Origin: Candidatus Roseilinea sp.
GTDB lineage: Bacteria; Chloroflexota; Anaerolineae; J036; Brachytrichaceae
Direction: 5' to 3'
Assembly: GCA_026003755.1 (NCBI GenBank)
Contig: BPHV01000001.1
Span: 780,393 to 844,392, forward strand
DNA: 64,000 nucleotides
This document shows, piece by piece, positions 44,992 to 55,206 of the stretch. The translations under genes were made by a program, and so were the position numbers. The notes under the pieces were generated by a model. That model was not told where the DNA came from. It ran no database searches and worked only from the letters and a program-made list of their open reading frames with translations. Positions within the stretch are counted from its first letter, which is position 1. Each line of letters opens with the position of its first letter.

Positions 44992-46023
44992 ATGTCCAGT
45001 GTCGTGAACACCCTCAGCGCCGTCTTCCAGCGCTACGTACCCCTGATCGAAGCGGAGATGCGCGCTGTCATCAACGCGCCGGCGCAGCCCCGGCAGTTCA
45101 ACGTGATGTTGAACTATCACCTCGGTTTCACCGATAGCACCGGCGCGCCGGCATCTGCGCCGGCGGGCAAGCGCATCCGGCCGGTGCTCACGCTGCTGTG
45201 CTGCGAAGCGTGCGGCGGGGATTGCCGCCATGCTGTTCCAGCCGCAGCAGGCGTCGAACTCTTGCACAACTTCTCGCTCATCCATGACGACATCGAAGAC
45301 CGCGACGAGCTACGGCGGGGCCGCCCCACTTTGTGGAAGCTGTGGGGCGAGGCACAAGCGATCAACGCCGGCGACGCCATGTTCGCGTTCGCCCACCTCG
45401 CATTGTTGCGCTCGGCCGAGCACGGCGCGTCGGCCGAGCGCGTGGTGCGCGCGATGCGCGCCTTCGATGCGATGTGCATCCGGCTGACCATCGGCCAGCA
45501 CCTCGACTTGAGTTTCGAGTCGCGCAGCGACGTGACCGCCGAGGAGTATCTGCGCATGATCGAGAGCAAAACGGCCGCGCTGACGTCGAGCGCGTGTGAG
45601 ATCGGCGCATTGCTCGGCGGCGCAGACGACGCGACGGTGCAGGCGTTCGCCGACTTCGGTCATTGGCTGGGCGTTTCGTTTCAGTTGCAGGACGACGTGT
45701 TGGGCATCTGGGGCGATCCGGCCATCACCGGCAAGCACGACAGCGACCTGGCGCACGGCAAAAAGACCTTGCCGGTGCTCTACGCCGCCGAACGCGACGC
45801 GCGCATTCGCCAGGGCTACCTCGAGGCCGGCCCGCTGAGCAACGACGCTGCGCGAACGATGCGCGAGATGATCGAGGCGGCCGGCGGCAGGGCGCACGCC
45901 GAACAGGCCGCCGCAGAAGCTCACGCCCACGCGCTTGCCGCCCTCGACAAGACCGGTCTGGACAACGCCGCCAGCCACGCACTGCGCGAATTGGCGCGCA
46001 GCTTGCTGGGGAGGACAAATTGA
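44992..46023 (+). CDS. Polyprenyl diphosphate synthase (GGPP synthase-like)
   Basis: This 343-aa isoprenyl transferase has the first aspartate-rich motif in NFSLIHDDIEDRDELRRGRP and the second in SFQLQDDVLGIWGDPAITGK, plus GKRIRPVLTLLCCEACGG and KTAALTSSACEIGALLGG. It condenses isopentenyl diphosphate onto an allylic primer. The chain length (C15-C50) cannot be deduced safely. It probably forms a unit with the PAP2 gene upstream. Confidence 0.92.
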   Translation: MSSVVNTLSAVFQRYVPLIEAEMRAVINAPAQPRQFNVMLNYHLGFTDSTGAPASAPAGKRIRPVLTLLCCEACGGDCRHAVPAAAGVELLHNFSLIHDDIEDRDELRRGRPTLWKLWGEAQAINAGDAMFAFAHLALLRSAEHGASAERVVRAMRAFDAMCIRLTIGQHLDLSFESRSDVTAEEYLRMIESKTAALTSSACEIGALLGGADDATVQAFADFGHWLGVSFQLQDDVLGIWGDPAITGKHDSDLAHGKKTLPVLYAAERDARIRQGYLEAGPLSNDAARTMREMIEAAGGRAHAEQAAAEAHAHALAALDKTGLDNAASHALRELARSLLGRTN

Positions 46024-46024
46024 A

Positions 46025-46450
46025 TCACACCGCGCGCTTCATGACCACCACGCGCGCGCCGATCAAACGGCAGAGCGAAGCGAAACGCAACTTGCGGCGC
46101 AAGGTTGCGGGCGCCTGGCGATCATCAATGAGCGCGAAGCCGAACCTGGCGTAATATGGCGCCAGGGTGGATGCGCACAAGAGATAGACTTCGCCACGCT
46201 CACGCTGCAGCAGCGCTTCGATCAGCCGGCCGCCGATCCCTCGGTTGCGATAGGCCGGCTTCACCACCAAGCTGCCAAACTCGCGGCAATCAGCATAGGG
46301 TTTGATCTGTGCCACGCCGACGATTTCCCCATCGTCAACGGCGACGATAAAATTCCTCCAGTTCAGCGACGTCGGATCGAGGCGCGCCGCGAGAACCATG
46401 CGACGGATGACGCCCTGATCTGCTTCGGTCGCCGGACGCAACGACACCAT
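46025..46450 (-). CDS. GNAT family N-acetyltransferase
   Basis: This 141-aa protein has SLRPATEADQGVIRRMVLAA and the acetyl-CoA motif SLVVKPAYRNRGIGGRLIEA (R-x-x-G-x-G), then LLCASTLAPYYARFGFALID. It converges on the polyprenyl synthase with a 1-bp gap. The substrate is unknown. Confidence 0.85.
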   Translation of the reverse strand: MVSLRPATEADQGVIRRMVLAARLDPTSLNWRNFIVAVDDGEIVGVAQIKPYADCREFGSLVVKPAYRNRGIGGRLIEALLQRERGEVYLLCASTLAPYYARFGFALIDDRQAPATLRRKLRFASLCRLIGARVVVMKRAV

Positions 46451-46513
46451 ACGATGAGTGAACTGACCGAATGAGCGCGCCTGGCGCTGCCGGACAGATC
46501 ACGGGACAATTCT

Positions 46514-47317
46514 ATGTACGCAGAACTCAACGGCCTCCGCATGTTCTACGAGGATCGCAGCAGCAACGATCCTACGGGCGCGATCGTATTCCTGCACGGC
46601 TTCCCGCTCGACCACAGCATCTGGCGGCACCAACTCGACTACTTCTCGACCAGCTACCGATGCATCGCACCCGATCTGCGCGGCTTTGGTGCATCGAGCG
46701 AGTTAAAAAAGCCGGCCGAGCCAACGCCGCTCACCGTGGATACCTTTGCTGCCGACATCGTCGCCTTGCTCGACCATCTGCACATCAAGAGCGCCCACTT
46801 CGTCGGGTTGTCCATGGGCGGCTACATCGCGTTGGCCATTTGGCGCCGGCTGGCCACCCGCAAACTCGTGCGGCGGTTGATCTTCTCGAACACACGCGCC
46901 GCCGGCGACACGCCAGAGACGAAAGCCAATCGAAAGCGGCAGGCCGAACTGGTCAAGGCGCAGGGCACACGACCCTATGCCGACGAGATGTTGCCCCGGT
47001 TGCTTGCGCCGGAGAACATCGAACGTTGCGGCAACGAAGTGCGCCACATGATCGAGCGCACTCACCCGGATACCATCGTCGCCACGCTCGAGGCGCTGGC
47101 CGCGCGTAAGGATATGACCGACTGGTTGCGCCGCGTGCAGGTCAAGACGCTCGTCATCGCCGGCGAGAAGGATGTGATCTCCCCGCCCAGCGACTCCGAG
47201 CTGATCGCGCGCGAGGTTGACGGCGCGAAGCTCGTCGTGATTCCCAACGCCGGTCACCTCACCCCGCTTGAACAGCCCGACGCCTTCAACGAGGCCATGT
47301 ATGCTTTCCTCAGATGA
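46514..47317 (+). CDS. Alpha/beta hydrolase
   Basis: This 267-aa hydrolase has the oxyanion motif [20 protein letters not shown], the nucleophile elbow [14 protein letters not shown], and [17 protein letters not shown] supplying the His; a loop aspartate lies around VIAGEKD. It resembles 3-oxoadipate enol-lactonase-type enzymes, but the substrate is open. It overlaps glcD by ATGA (47314-47317), so it is coupled to the glycolate oxidase genes. Confidence 0.88.
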   Translation: MYAELNGLRMFYEDRSSNDPTGAIVFLHGFPLDHSIWRHQLDYFSTSYRCIAPDLRGFGASSELKKPAEPTPLTVDTFAADIVALLDHLHIKSAHFVGLSMGGYIALAIWRRLATRKLVRRLIFSNTRAAGDTPETKANRKRQAELVKAQGTRPYADEMLPRLLAPENIERCGNEVRHMIERTHPDTIVATLEALAARKDMTDWLRRVQVKTLVIAGEKDVISPPSDSELIAREVDGAKLVVIPNAGHLTPLEQPDAFNEAMYAFLR

Positions 47318-48762
47318 ACCAGGCCGCTTTCCTCGCTGCGTTGCGAAAGATATTCCCCGAGCATCGGCTGCTGACCACGCCGGCGGCGCTGGCCGCTTAC
47401 GAATCCGATGGACTCACCGCCTTCCAGGCGCGTCCGCTCGCCGTCGTCATCCCCGAAACGCAGGGAGAGGTGATCCAGGCGGTGAAAGCTTGCTACCAAT
47501 TCGGTGTACCGTTCGTCGCGCGCGGCAGCGGCACCAGCCTGAGCGGCGGAGCGTTGCCGGTAAAGGAAGGCATCGTCCTGGCGCTCAATCGGCTGAACCG
47601 CATCCTCAAACTCGACCCACAACAGCGCATCGCCGTGGTCGAGCCCGGTGTCGTGAACATCGAGATCACCAAGGCCGCTGCCCCCTACGGCTTGCTCTAC
47701 GCACCCGACCCCTCCAGCCAGCCGATCTGCACCATCGGCGGCAACGTTGCTTTCAACAGCGGCGGCGCGCACTGCTTGAAATACGGCATGACCAGCAACC
47801 ACGTGCTCGGGCTGAAGGTTGTGCTGCCGGACGGCGAATTGGCTGAACTCGGCAGCGACAGCCTGGAGAGCGTGGACGCGGACTACGTCGGCCTGTTCGG
47901 CGGCAGCGAGGGCCTGTTCGGCATCGCGCTGGAGATCACCGTCCGGCTGCTGCCGAAGCCGGAGACCTACCGCACGCTGCTGGCCGCGTATCGCAGCCTG
48001 GAAGCCGCCGGCGACGCCGTCTCCAGCGTGATCGCGTCCGGCTTGCTGCCCGGCGCATTGGAGATCATGGACAATCTTTCGATCCAGGCTGCCGAGGCTG
48101 CGGTGAAGCCCGGCTATCCGCTGGACGCCGCCGCATTGCTCATCGTCGAATTGGAAGGCGAGCGCGCGCAGGTCGAGGCGGAATGGGCGCGCCTGAAGGA
48201 AGTGATTGACGCATCGCAGCCCTACCTGGTCAAAATCGCGCGCGACGACGAAGAACGCATGAGGATATGGAAGGGACGCAAGAGCGCGTTCAGCGCCGTG
48301 GGGCGGCTCAGCCCCGACTACATCGTGCAGGACGGTGTGGTGCCGCGCCGTCGGTTAGGCGAGGCGCTGGCCGAAATCGAGAAACTCAGCGCCAAGTGGG
48401 GCATCCGCGTCGCCAACGTGTTTCACGCCGGCGACGGCAACCTGCACCCTCTGATCATGTTCGATGGCCGCGAGCCTGGCGCGCTGCAGCGCGCCGAAGG
48501 CCTGGCCAGCGAGATTATTGATCTATGCATCCAGCTCGGCGGCTCGATCACCGGCGAGCACGGCGTAGGGATAGAAAAGCGCCAATACATGCCGCGCCAA
48601 TTCAGCAAGACCGACATGGACGCGATGTGGGCGCTGCGCAAGGCGATAGACCCGCTCGAGTTGGCCAACCGAGGCAAAGTCTTCCCCGGCAGCGAAGCGC
48701 CTGCCTTGCATCAGGTCGGAGCGCATCCTTTAGAGCGAGCCGGCGTGATCTCGCGGGAGTAG
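47314..48762 (+). CDS. glcD: FAD-linked glycolate/lactate oxidase subunit GlcD
   Basis: This 482-aa flavoprotein has the FAD site [40 protein letters not shown], and the C-terminal vanillyl-alcohol-oxidase-type domain with [14 protein letters not shown] and [17 protein letters not shown]. Together with GlcE and GlcF it oxidises glycolate to glyoxylate, passing electrons to the membrane pool. D-lactate is an alternative substrate. Confidence 0.93.
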   Translation: MNQAAFLAALRKIFPEHRLLTTPAALAAYESDGLTAFQARPLAVVIPETQGEVIQAVKACYQFGVPFVARGSGTSLSGGALPVKEGIVLALNRLNRILKLDPQQRIAVVEPGVVNIEITKAAAPYGLLYAPDPSSQPICTIGGNVAFNSGGAHCLKYGMTSNHVLGLKVVLPDGELAELGSDSLESVDADYVGLFGGSEGLFGIALEITVRLLPKPETYRTLLAAYRSLEAAGDAVSSVIASGLLPGALEIMDNLSIQAAEAAVKPGYPLDAAALLIVELEGERAQVEAEWARLKEVIDASQPYLVKIARDDEERMRIWKGRKSAFSAVGRLSPDYIVQDGVVPRRRLGEALAEIEKLSAKWGIRVANVFHAGDGNLHPLIMFDGREPGALQRAEGLASEIIDLCIQLGGSITGEHGVGIEKRQYMPRQFSKTDMDAMWALRKAIDPLELANRGKVFPGSEAPALHQVGAHPLERAGVISRE

Positions 48763-48767
48763 CGCGT

Positions 48768-48914
48768 ATGAGCCCACTGCTTCACACTGCTATTCGAGAA
48801 AAAGAAGCCTTGCGCACGCTTCGATTCACGCACATCGCAGCCCCGATCGGCATTGCCCGTCATACGGCGTCCGGCAACGACGTATGCGTCGTTGACTGCG
48901 CCGCGCCACGATAG
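48768..48914 (+). CDS. Candidate 48-aa ORF between glcD and glcE
   Basis: The ATG follows GGGAG by 8 nt, a fair Shine-Dalgarno site, right after the glcD stop. The peptide (MSPLLHTAIREKEALRTLRF and onward) has no recognised domain and unconvincing codon use. It ends 11 bp before glcE. The same gap contains a perfect hairpin at 48876-48893. It may be non-coding. Confidence 0.2.
   Translation: MSPLLHTAIREKEALRTLRFTHIAAPIGIARHTASGNDVCVVDCAAPR
48876..48893. repeat. Perfect 7-bp hairpin in the glcD-glcE gap
   Basis: AACGACG and CGTCGTT pair without mismatch around TATG. With no U-run it is more likely an intercistronic stability element or chance than a terminator. Confidence 0.4.
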
Positions 48915-48925
48915 CGGCATATCCC

Positions 48926-50041
48926 ATGTCTACTGACCTCGTGGACGAACTCCGAGCCACGATCAAATCGAGCACTTGTGTGCGTCCGCGCGGCGCGACA
49001 ACGAAGCTGCGCGCGCCGGCCAACGGCTGCACAACGCTCGATATGCGACGGCTGGCCGGCGTAGTTGATTACCAGCCGACCGAATTCATCATCACGGCCT
49101 GGGCCGGCACGCCCGTGGCCGAAGTGCAAGGCCTGCTGGCCGAGCACGGACAGTACTTGCCGTTCGACCCATTGCTGACCGAACGCGGTGCGACGTTGGG
49201 CGGCACCGTCGCCGCGAATGCATGCGGGCCGGAGCGCTACCGCTATGGCGGCGTGCGCGATTTCATCATCGGCGCGCGCTTCATTGATGGCAACGGCAAC
49301 TTGATCCACGGCGGCGGCAAGGTGGTGAAGAACGCCGCCGGCTTCGACTATCCCAAGCTCATGGTCGGCAGCCTGGGCCGACTGGGCGCGCTAGTGGAAG
49401 TGACATTCAAGGTCTTCCCCAAGCCGGAGGCTTACGCGACGCTGCGCGTGGATTGCCCCTCGCTCGGTGCCGCCCTGGCGCTGCTACCCAAGCTGACCAA
49501 TTGCCCCTACGATCTCAACGCGATTGATCTGGTCATTGGCGCAGCCAACGAAGTGGCGATCTTCGTCCGCGTGGGTGGGCTAGCCGCCAGCCTGTCGCAG
49601 CGCATGGATCGCGTTCGGTCGCTGTGTGGCGGCGGCGAAATCGTCACCGGCGATGCCGAAGCGCAGCTCTGGCGCGACGCGCGCGAGTTCGCCTGGGTGG
49701 CCAAAGGTGTGCCGGTCGTCAAGGTGCCGCTGACGCCCAGCCGCATCCCCGCGCTGGACGCACGCGTCCCATTGGCGCGCCGGCGCTACAGCGTAGGCGG
49801 CAACGTAGCCTGGATTGCGACCTCTGCGCTCGATGAACTCGATGCAACGCTCAGTTCGCTCGATCTAGCCGGCCTGATCTTGCTGAGCGCGCCCGACGAT
49901 CCGCGCATCGGGCGACGCACAAGCCACCCTTTCGCCGAGCGCGTGATACGCGCGCTCGATCCCCAAAATAAATTCGGCCAGGCCACACCCCGAAGCCCCC
50001 GTGTAAACTCTCCGGCAGATGCAACACGCGATTCCCGTTGA
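48926..50041 (+). CDS. glcE: Glycolate oxidase FAD-binding subunit GlcE
   Basis: This 371-aa protein has the FAD-binding type 4 domain: [40 protein letters not shown] and [20 protein letters not shown]. It is smaller than GlcD, as in the E. coli-type complex. Its end overlaps glcF by 23 bp. Confidence 0.9.
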   Translation: MSTDLVDELRATIKSSTCVRPRGATTKLRAPANGCTTLDMRRLAGVVDYQPTEFIITAWAGTPVAEVQGLLAEHGQYLPFDPLLTERGATLGGTVAANACGPERYRYGGVRDFIIGARFIDGNGNLIHGGGKVVKNAAGFDYPKLMVGSLGRLGALVEVTFKVFPKPEAYATLRVDCPSLGAALALLPKLTNCPYDLNAIDLVIGAANEVAIFVRVGGLAASLSQRMDRVRSLCGGGEIVTGDAEAQLWRDAREFAWVAKGVPVVKVPLTPSRIPALDARVPLARRRYSVGGNVAWIATSALDELDATLSSLDLAGLILLSAPDDPRIGRRTSHPFAERVIRALDPQNKFGQATPRSPRVNSPADATRDSR

Positions 50042-51284
50042 TCAGCTTGGCCCCAACGGGCAAACCATGGCCGACGCCGTCGGCGCCTGCGTGCATTGTG
50101 GCTTCTGCCTGGCCGCCTGCCCAACCTACAAGGTGCTGGGCGAGGAGATGGATTCGCCACGCGGGCGCATCATCCTGATGCGCGACGTGCTGCAAGGCTC
50201 GCTCGCCGCAGAGGAAGCTGCGCCCTACCTCGACCGTTGCCTGGGATGCGTCGGCTGCGTGACGGCGTGCCCCTCCGGCGTGAAGTATGGCGAACTTATC
50301 ACCGCCTACCGCGCGCATGCCGAGCCGCGGCGCACGCGCCCGGCGATGGACCGCCTGGCGCGACGGCTGGCGCTCGAGACGCTGCCCTACCCCGCTCGCT
50401 TTCGCGCAGCAGCAATGCTCGGCAAGCTCGCGCGGCCATTCAAGGGCGCATTGCCCGGCCAGCTCGCAGCGATGCTCGCCCTTCTACCGGAAGACATCCC
50501 GCTCAAGAGCGAGCCGCTGGCAGACATGTATCCGGCCATTGGCACGCGCCGGGCGCGTGTGGCGTTGCTGGTCGGATGCGTGCAACAGGTGCTTGCGCCG
50601 CAGATCAATCGCGCGACGATCCAGGTGCTGACCGCGCACGGCGTGGAGGTCATCATCCCGCAGGGCCAGGGCTGCTGCGGCGCACTGGGCATGCATATCG
50701 GCGATGCCGAGGGCGCCCGACGGCTCGCGGAGAAGAACCTGCGAGCCTTCCCACGCGACGTGGACGCGGTCGTGTCGAATACCGCCGGCTGTGGGTCGGC
50801 CATGAAGGAGTATGAGCTGCTCTTTCGCGGCGCGCCGCTGGAAGCGGTTGCGCGCGCGTTCGCGCATCGGGTGAGGGACGTCAGCGAGTTCCTCGACGAG
50901 CTGGGCCCGCGCGCGATGCGACCGCTGCCGCAGCCGCGGCGCGTCGCTTACCACGACGCCTGCCATTTGGCGCATGCGCAAGGCGTCTGGGGCGCGCCGC
51001 GCCGGTTGTTGAAAGCTATCCCCAACCTCACGCTGGTCGAAATCCCCGAAGGTGAGATCTGCTGCGGCTCAGCCGGCACATATAACATCGAGCACCCCGA
51101 CATCGCCGACCGGTTGGGCGAGCGCAAAGCGCACGGCATCCTGGCCACCGGCGCCGAAGCCGTCGCCACGGGCAACATCGGCTGCCTGGTGCAAATCCGA
51201 ACGCACCTGAAGCGCGCCGGCCGGCCGCTGCCGGTGATGCACGCGATGGAAATCCTGGCCCAGGCCCTGGGAGCAGCCGCGTGA
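50019..51284 (+). CDS. glcF: Glycolate oxidase iron-sulfur subunit GlcF
   Basis: This 421-aa electron-transfer subunit has two [4Fe-4S] motifs, [14 protein letters not shown] and [14 protein letters not shown], and two cysteine-rich CCG domains (QGCCGALG and CCGSAGTYN). It passes electrons from the flavin subunits towards quinones. It starts inside glcE by 23 bp, so glcDEF form one unit. Confidence 0.93.
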   Translation: MQHAIPVDQLGPNGQTMADAVGACVHCGFCLAACPTYKVLGEEMDSPRGRIILMRDVLQGSLAAEEAAPYLDRCLGCVGCVTACPSGVKYGELITAYRAHAEPRRTRPAMDRLARRLALETLPYPARFRAAAMLGKLARPFKGALPGQLAAMLALLPEDIPLKSEPLADMYPAIGTRRARVALLVGCVQQVLAPQINRATIQVLTAHGVEVIIPQGQGCCGALGMHIGDAEGARRLAEKNLRAFPRDVDAVVSNTAGCGSAMKEYELLFRGAPLEAVARAFAHRVRDVSEFLDELGPRAMRPLPQPRRVAYHDACHLAHAQGVWGAPRRLLKAIPNLTLVEIPEGEICCGSAGTYNIEHPDIADRLGERKAHGILATGAEAVATGNIGCLVQIRTHLKRAGRPLPVMHAMEILAQALGAAA

Positions 51285-51294
51285 CTGCACACGC

Positions 51295-53175
51295 TCAGCC
51301 GTCGCGAGCGGCCGGATCGTCGCCGGACTTCGCCTGCGCCAACTGGGCCATCACGCAGCGAATCTCGCCATAGTCAATCGTGTCGGGCAACAGCGCCTTG
51401 ATCGGCGCCAACCGCTCCGTCGAGTTCACCTGGGCGATCGCACGACGAATCTCCGCTTCAGCCGATTCGCTCACTACGCGGCGCAGCGCCAGCCGGCCCG
51501 CAGCGATGAGCTGCGCGGCGTGCATATACACTGTGCTCAGGCTCAGGCCGCGCTGGGCAGCCACTTCTCGAACGTTCAGGCCGGCGTCGAATAGTTTCGC
51601 CGTCGCATCCAACGAGTTCTGCTTCTCGAGCTGCCCCTGGGCTTGTGCGCGCGGCAGGGCGGGCAACCTAAATTGTGGATGTGGCTCGCCGCGCGCCTCG
51701 CGCACGTGAAAGTCGCAGCACGGCCAGGCGCGCACTTCGCTCGCGTCGCCGAAGTGCTCGACGAGCATCTGCTGCCGGCAGCGCGTGGTCGTCTCAGCAT
51801 AAGCAATCATCTTATCAAGCTGGGCGCGCTTGTGCGCGCGCCAGCGCCGGACGTCGGCCTCGATCTGGCGCAGCGCATCTTCGTGCAGCTCGCCCAGCGC
51901 AAAAGACGTGACCTGAACATCCTCATGCCACGTTTCCAACGCGCCAACGCGCTCCAGGTGCGATAGGCCAACGCGCAGCTTGACTTCAGACAGGCGCGCC
52001 TCGCGGCACAGCGCATCGAGCGACAGTCGGGCCGCTCCCCTTTCCACGCACGAGGCGATCACCCGATGGAGTCGCACCAATTCATTGCGCGAAGGAGCAT
52101 CGTTCTCGATGAACCACTCCTGCAGTTGGCGATCCTGGGGCGCATAAAGCAACATGCACTGCGCCGGCTTGCCGTCGCGCCCGGCGCGACCCGCCTCCTG
52201 GTAGTAGGCTTCGAGTGCGCCGGGGATGTTGTAGTGCACGACGAATCGCACATCGGGGCGATCCACGCCCATGCCGAACGCGTTTGTGGCGACCATGATG
52301 GCGTCTGCCTGGTCGAGGAAGGCATCCTGCGCCAGCACGCGCTGGCTGCGCTCCATGCCGCCATGGTAGACGTAGACCGGCGCCCCGTGTGCCGACTCAA
52401 TCGTGGCGGCCAGCTCCTCGGCCTCGCGACGCGTGCCGACGTAGATAATTCCTGCGCCGCGCACCGCGCTCAGCACTTTGCGGATCGCGCGATGCTTCGA
52501 TGCCAAGTCCGGCGTGAAGCGAACGTGAAAGACGAGGTTGGGACGCGCAAAGCCGGTGATCACGCGCTCGACCGCGGGTAACCCGAGCTGGCCGACGATA
52601 TCATCCTGCACTTCGGGCGTAGCCGTCGCGGTGAGCGCGACGGTGACCGGCTCGCCCAGCGCCCTGCGCATGGCGCCGATGCGCAGGTAATCCGGGCGGA
52701 AGTCGTGCCCCCATTGCGAGATGCAGTGCGCCTCGTCCACTGCCAGCAGCGACACCCGCGCGCGCCGCAGCGCATGGACGAACGCTGCGCTGCGCAGGCG
52801 CTCCGGCGCAATGTAGACCAGCCGCCACTCGCCGCGCTCCAGCCCCTCGATGCGCTGCTGCTGCTCCGACATGCTGAGCGAGCTATTGATGAACGTGGCC
52901 GGGACGCCGATCGCGCGCAAGCGATCAACCTGATCCTTCATCAGCGCGATGAGCGGCGAAATCACCAGGGCCGTGCCCGGCAAGGCCATCGCGCAAAGCT
53001 GGTAGATCAGCGATTTGCCGCTGCCCGTCGGCATCACCACCAGGGTATTCCGTCCGGCCAGCAAATGCGCAATCGCCGCCCGCTGTCCGTCGCGAAAGCT
53101 GGTTAACCCAAAGCGCTCACGCAACAAGCGCAACAGCGCAGACTCATCGAACGACGCGGCCGGCGATTCAGGCAT
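51295..53175 (-). CDS. recQ: ATP-dependent DNA helicase RecQ
   Basis: This 626-aa 3'-5' helicase of superfamily 2 has motif I VVMPTGSGKSLIYQL, DEAH box VDEAHCISQWGHDFR, motif V MGVDRPDVRFVVHYN and motif VI YYQEAGRAGRDGKP. Zinc-domain cysteines follow (CRQQMLVEHFGD, CCDFHVRE). There is no HRDC domain; instead a C-terminal helix-turn-helix (LNVREVAAQRGLSLSTVYMH) follows. The start MPESPAAS at 53175 was chosen; the longer frame has no homology. Confidence 0.92.
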   Translation of the reverse strand: MPESPAASFDESALLRLLRERFGLTSFRDGQRAAIAHLLAGRNTLVVMPTGSGKSLIYQLCAMALPGTALVISPLIALMKDQVDRLRAIGVPATFINSSLSMSEQQQRIEGLERGEWRLVYIAPERLRSAAFVHALRRARVSLLAVDEAHCISQWGHDFRPDYLRIGAMRRALGEPVTVALTATATPEVQDDIVGQLGLPAVERVITGFARPNLVFHVRFTPDLASKHRAIRKVLSAVRGAGIIYVGTRREAEELAATIESAHGAPVYVYHGGMERSQRVLAQDAFLDQADAIMVATNAFGMGVDRPDVRFVVHYNIPGALEAYYQEAGRAGRDGKPAQCMLLYAPQDRQLQEWFIENDAPSRNELVRLHRVIASCVERGAARLSLDALCREARLSEVKLRVGLSHLERVGALETWHEDVQVTSFALGELHEDALRQIEADVRRWRAHKRAQLDKMIAYAETTTRCRQQMLVEHFGDASEVRAWPCCDFHVREARGEPHPQFRLPALPRAQAQGQLEKQNSLDATAKLFDAGLNVREVAAQRGLSLSTVYMHAAQLIAAGRLALRRVVSESAEAEIRRAIAQVNSTERLAPIKALLPDTIDYGEIRCVMAQLAQAKSGDDPAARDG

Positions 53176-53307
53176 CGAGCAGAAGTGTAACACCGGCGCC
53201 GGCGCGGAGGCTCTCTCGCCCGACGCGGTCGGGGAAAGTCCGGCGCGGCTCAGACGGCTGTAATGTTCAGGGGATACGATCAATGTGGGTTTTACGGGAG
53301 GCGGGAT

Positions 53308-54282
53308 ATGCAAAAAATTCGTTCGTCCGAAATCACGCCGGAGCACGTGTATCTCTCACGACGACGGTTCATACGACTCGGCGCGCTGGCGCTCGGTTCA
53401 ACCGCGTTGACGGCCTGCGGCGGCCAACTCGGCGAGACGCTCGCCGGCCGGCCGGCGCCCGCCGCGCCAACCCAGCCGGCAGACGCGGCCACCGATGCCC
53501 TCGGCATCAAGCGAGATGAATTCGGCGACCCGGCCAATTCGTTCGAGACGATCTCAACCTACAACAACTACTACGAATTCACTGAAGACAAAGAGGGCGT
53601 TGCCCAACTGGCGGCGAACTTCAAAGCCGAGCCTTGGAAGGTGACGGTGGGCGGCCTGGTGAGCAACCCGCGCACCTACGATATAGACGACCTGCGCCGC
53701 AAATTTGACCAGGAAGAGCGCATCTACCGGCTGCGCTGCGTCGAGGGCTGGTCTATGGTCATCCCGTGGATCGGCTTCCCCTTGCACAAACTGCTGGCGG
53801 AAGTGCAACCGAAGGCCGAGGCAAAATATGTGCGCTTCGAGTCGTTGCTCGATCCAAATCAGTACCCCAATCAAAGGCCACTGAGCCTTTACCCTTGGCC
53901 TTACACCGAAGGGCTGCGTCTGGACGAGGCGATGCACGACTTAACGCTGATGGTGACCGGCTTGTATGGCAGGCCACTGCCGAATTCCAACGGCGCGCCG
54001 TTGCGCCTGGCCGTGCCATGGAAGTACGGCTTCAAGAGCATCAAGGCCATCGTGAAGATCGAGCTGACGGCCGAGCAGCCCAAGACGCTATGGAACACGC
54101 TGGCGCCGCACGAATACGGCTTTTACTCCAACGTCAACCCGCAGCGCCCACACCCGCGCTGGTCGCAGGCCACCGAGCGGCGCATCGGCGAATCCGGTCG
54201 GCGCCCTACCCTCATGTTCAACGGCTACGCTGAAAGGGTTGCCGGGCTATACGCCGGGATGGATCTACAGGCGAACTACTGA
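53308..54282 (+). CDS. msrP: Protein-methionine-sulfoxide reductase catalytic subunit MsrP
   Basis: This 324-aa molybdopterin enzyme (YedY family) has a twin-arginine signal SRRRFIRLGALALG (residues ~16-30), followed by the periplasmic domain. The molybdenum-ligand cysteine is in RLRCVEGWSMVIPW, and YPWPYTEGLRLDEAMHDLTL is a family motif. It repairs oxidised methionine in envelope proteins. GGAGGCGGG precedes the ATG. It pairs with msrQ 80 bp downstream. Confidence 0.92.
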   Translation: MQKIRSSEITPEHVYLSRRRFIRLGALALGSTALTACGGQLGETLAGRPAPAAPTQPADAATDALGIKRDEFGDPANSFETISTYNNYYEFTEDKEGVAQLAANFKAEPWKVTVGGLVSNPRTYDIDDLRRKFDQEERIYRLRCVEGWSMVIPWIGFPLHKLLAEVQPKAEAKYVRFESLLDPNQYPNQRPLSLYPWPYTEGLRLDEAMHDLTLMVTGLYGRPLPNSNGAPLRLAVPWKYGFKSIKAIVKIELTAEQPKTLWNTLAPHEYGFYSNVNPQRPHPRWSQATERRIGESGRRPTLMFNGYAERVAGLYAGMDLQANY

Positions 54283-54362
54283 AAGGACGGAACCGGGCAA
54301 AGGCCGGGCTGGGTTGGTGGGCGAAGGCCATGCCTCCGCCCACCCGGCCGCCGGGCTAAGCC

Positions 54363-55082
54363 ATGAGCTGGCTCAGGGCGAACGGGTTGCGATTAGCGGT
54401 GCACATCGGCGCGCTTGCGCCGCTGGGCGTGATCATCCTGGACAATTATCGCTACAACCTCACCGCCAACCCGATCCAAGAGCTCACCGTGCGCACCGGC
54501 AAGGCTGCGCTGGTGCTGCTCGTGCTGTCGCTGGCCTGCACGCCCCTGAACACGGTCTTCGGCTTCCGGCAGGCCCTCCGCGTACGGCGCGCGTTGGGGC
54601 TATATGGCTTCATGTATGTCGTGCTGCATCTGGCCGTCTTCGCCGTGTTGGACTACGGGCTAGACCTGCAGATGATCGGGCAAACTATCGTCGAGAAGTA
54701 CTACATCATCGCCGGATTCCTGGCCTTCCTAATCCTCATCCCGCTGGCGGTCACTTCCACGCGCGGCTGGATGGCGCGCTTGGGCAAGCGCTGGAAGTCG
54801 CTACACCAGCTCGTTTATCTGGCCGTTCCGCTCGCCGTAATGCACTTTGCGCTGCTGGTTAAATCGTTGAGCAGCCGGCCCGAACCGCTGATCTTCGGCG
54901 CAGCCACCATCATGTTGCTGGCCTTGCGCGTCTCTGGAGTGCGCCGGGCCAGCGCGCATTGCGCCTCAAAAGCACGCTGCTATTTTCGCAGCGCGTTTAA
55001 GCCAACGCAACGACAAGCCGCTTGGCCAACCGGCGACCGATCTGGGCATCCACCCGAAGATGCTATATCGGGGACAGCGTGA
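54363..55082 (+). CDS. msrQ: Heme-binding membrane subunit MsrQ
   Basis: This 239-aa membrane protein (YedZ family) has LRLAVHIGALAPLGVIILDN, TGKAALVLLVLSLACTPLNT, YGFMYVVLHLAVFAVLDYGL and HQLVYLAVPLAVMHFALLV, with the heme-ligand histidines in the last two helices. It delivers quinol-derived electrons to MsrP. The C-terminal ~40 residues are basic and not conserved. Confidence 0.9.
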   Translation: MSWLRANGLRLAVHIGALAPLGVIILDNYRYNLTANPIQELTVRTGKAALVLLVLSLACTPLNTVFGFRQALRVRRALGLYGFMYVVLHLAVFAVLDYGLDLQMIGQTIVEKYYIIAGFLAFLILIPLAVTSTRGWMARLGKRWKSLHQLVYLAVPLAVMHFALLVKSLSSRPEPLIFGAATIMLLALRVSGVRRASAHCASKARCYFRSAFKPTQRQAAWPTGDRSGHPPEDAISGTA

Positions 55083-55084
55083 GG

Positions 55085-55114
55085 GGCGCGGGGGCCGCAT
55101 GGCCCGGACGCGCC
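55085..55114 (+). terminator. Strong GC stem-loop directly after msrQ
   Basis: GGCGCG pairs with CGCGCC, and inside it GGGCC pairs with GGCCC around a GCAT loop, starting 2 nt after the msrQ stop. It lacks a U-run. It is the likely 3' end of the msrPQ transcript. The remaining 90 bp before the isomerase gene show nothing else. Confidence 0.45.
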
Positions 55115-55206
55115 TCGCACCGGGCAACGGTCGCGCGCGATGACGCGTGGACGCAACGCGAACCGCGCGTTGGCGCGCGACATTGCGGCGCGACTTAGGC
55201 CGAAAT

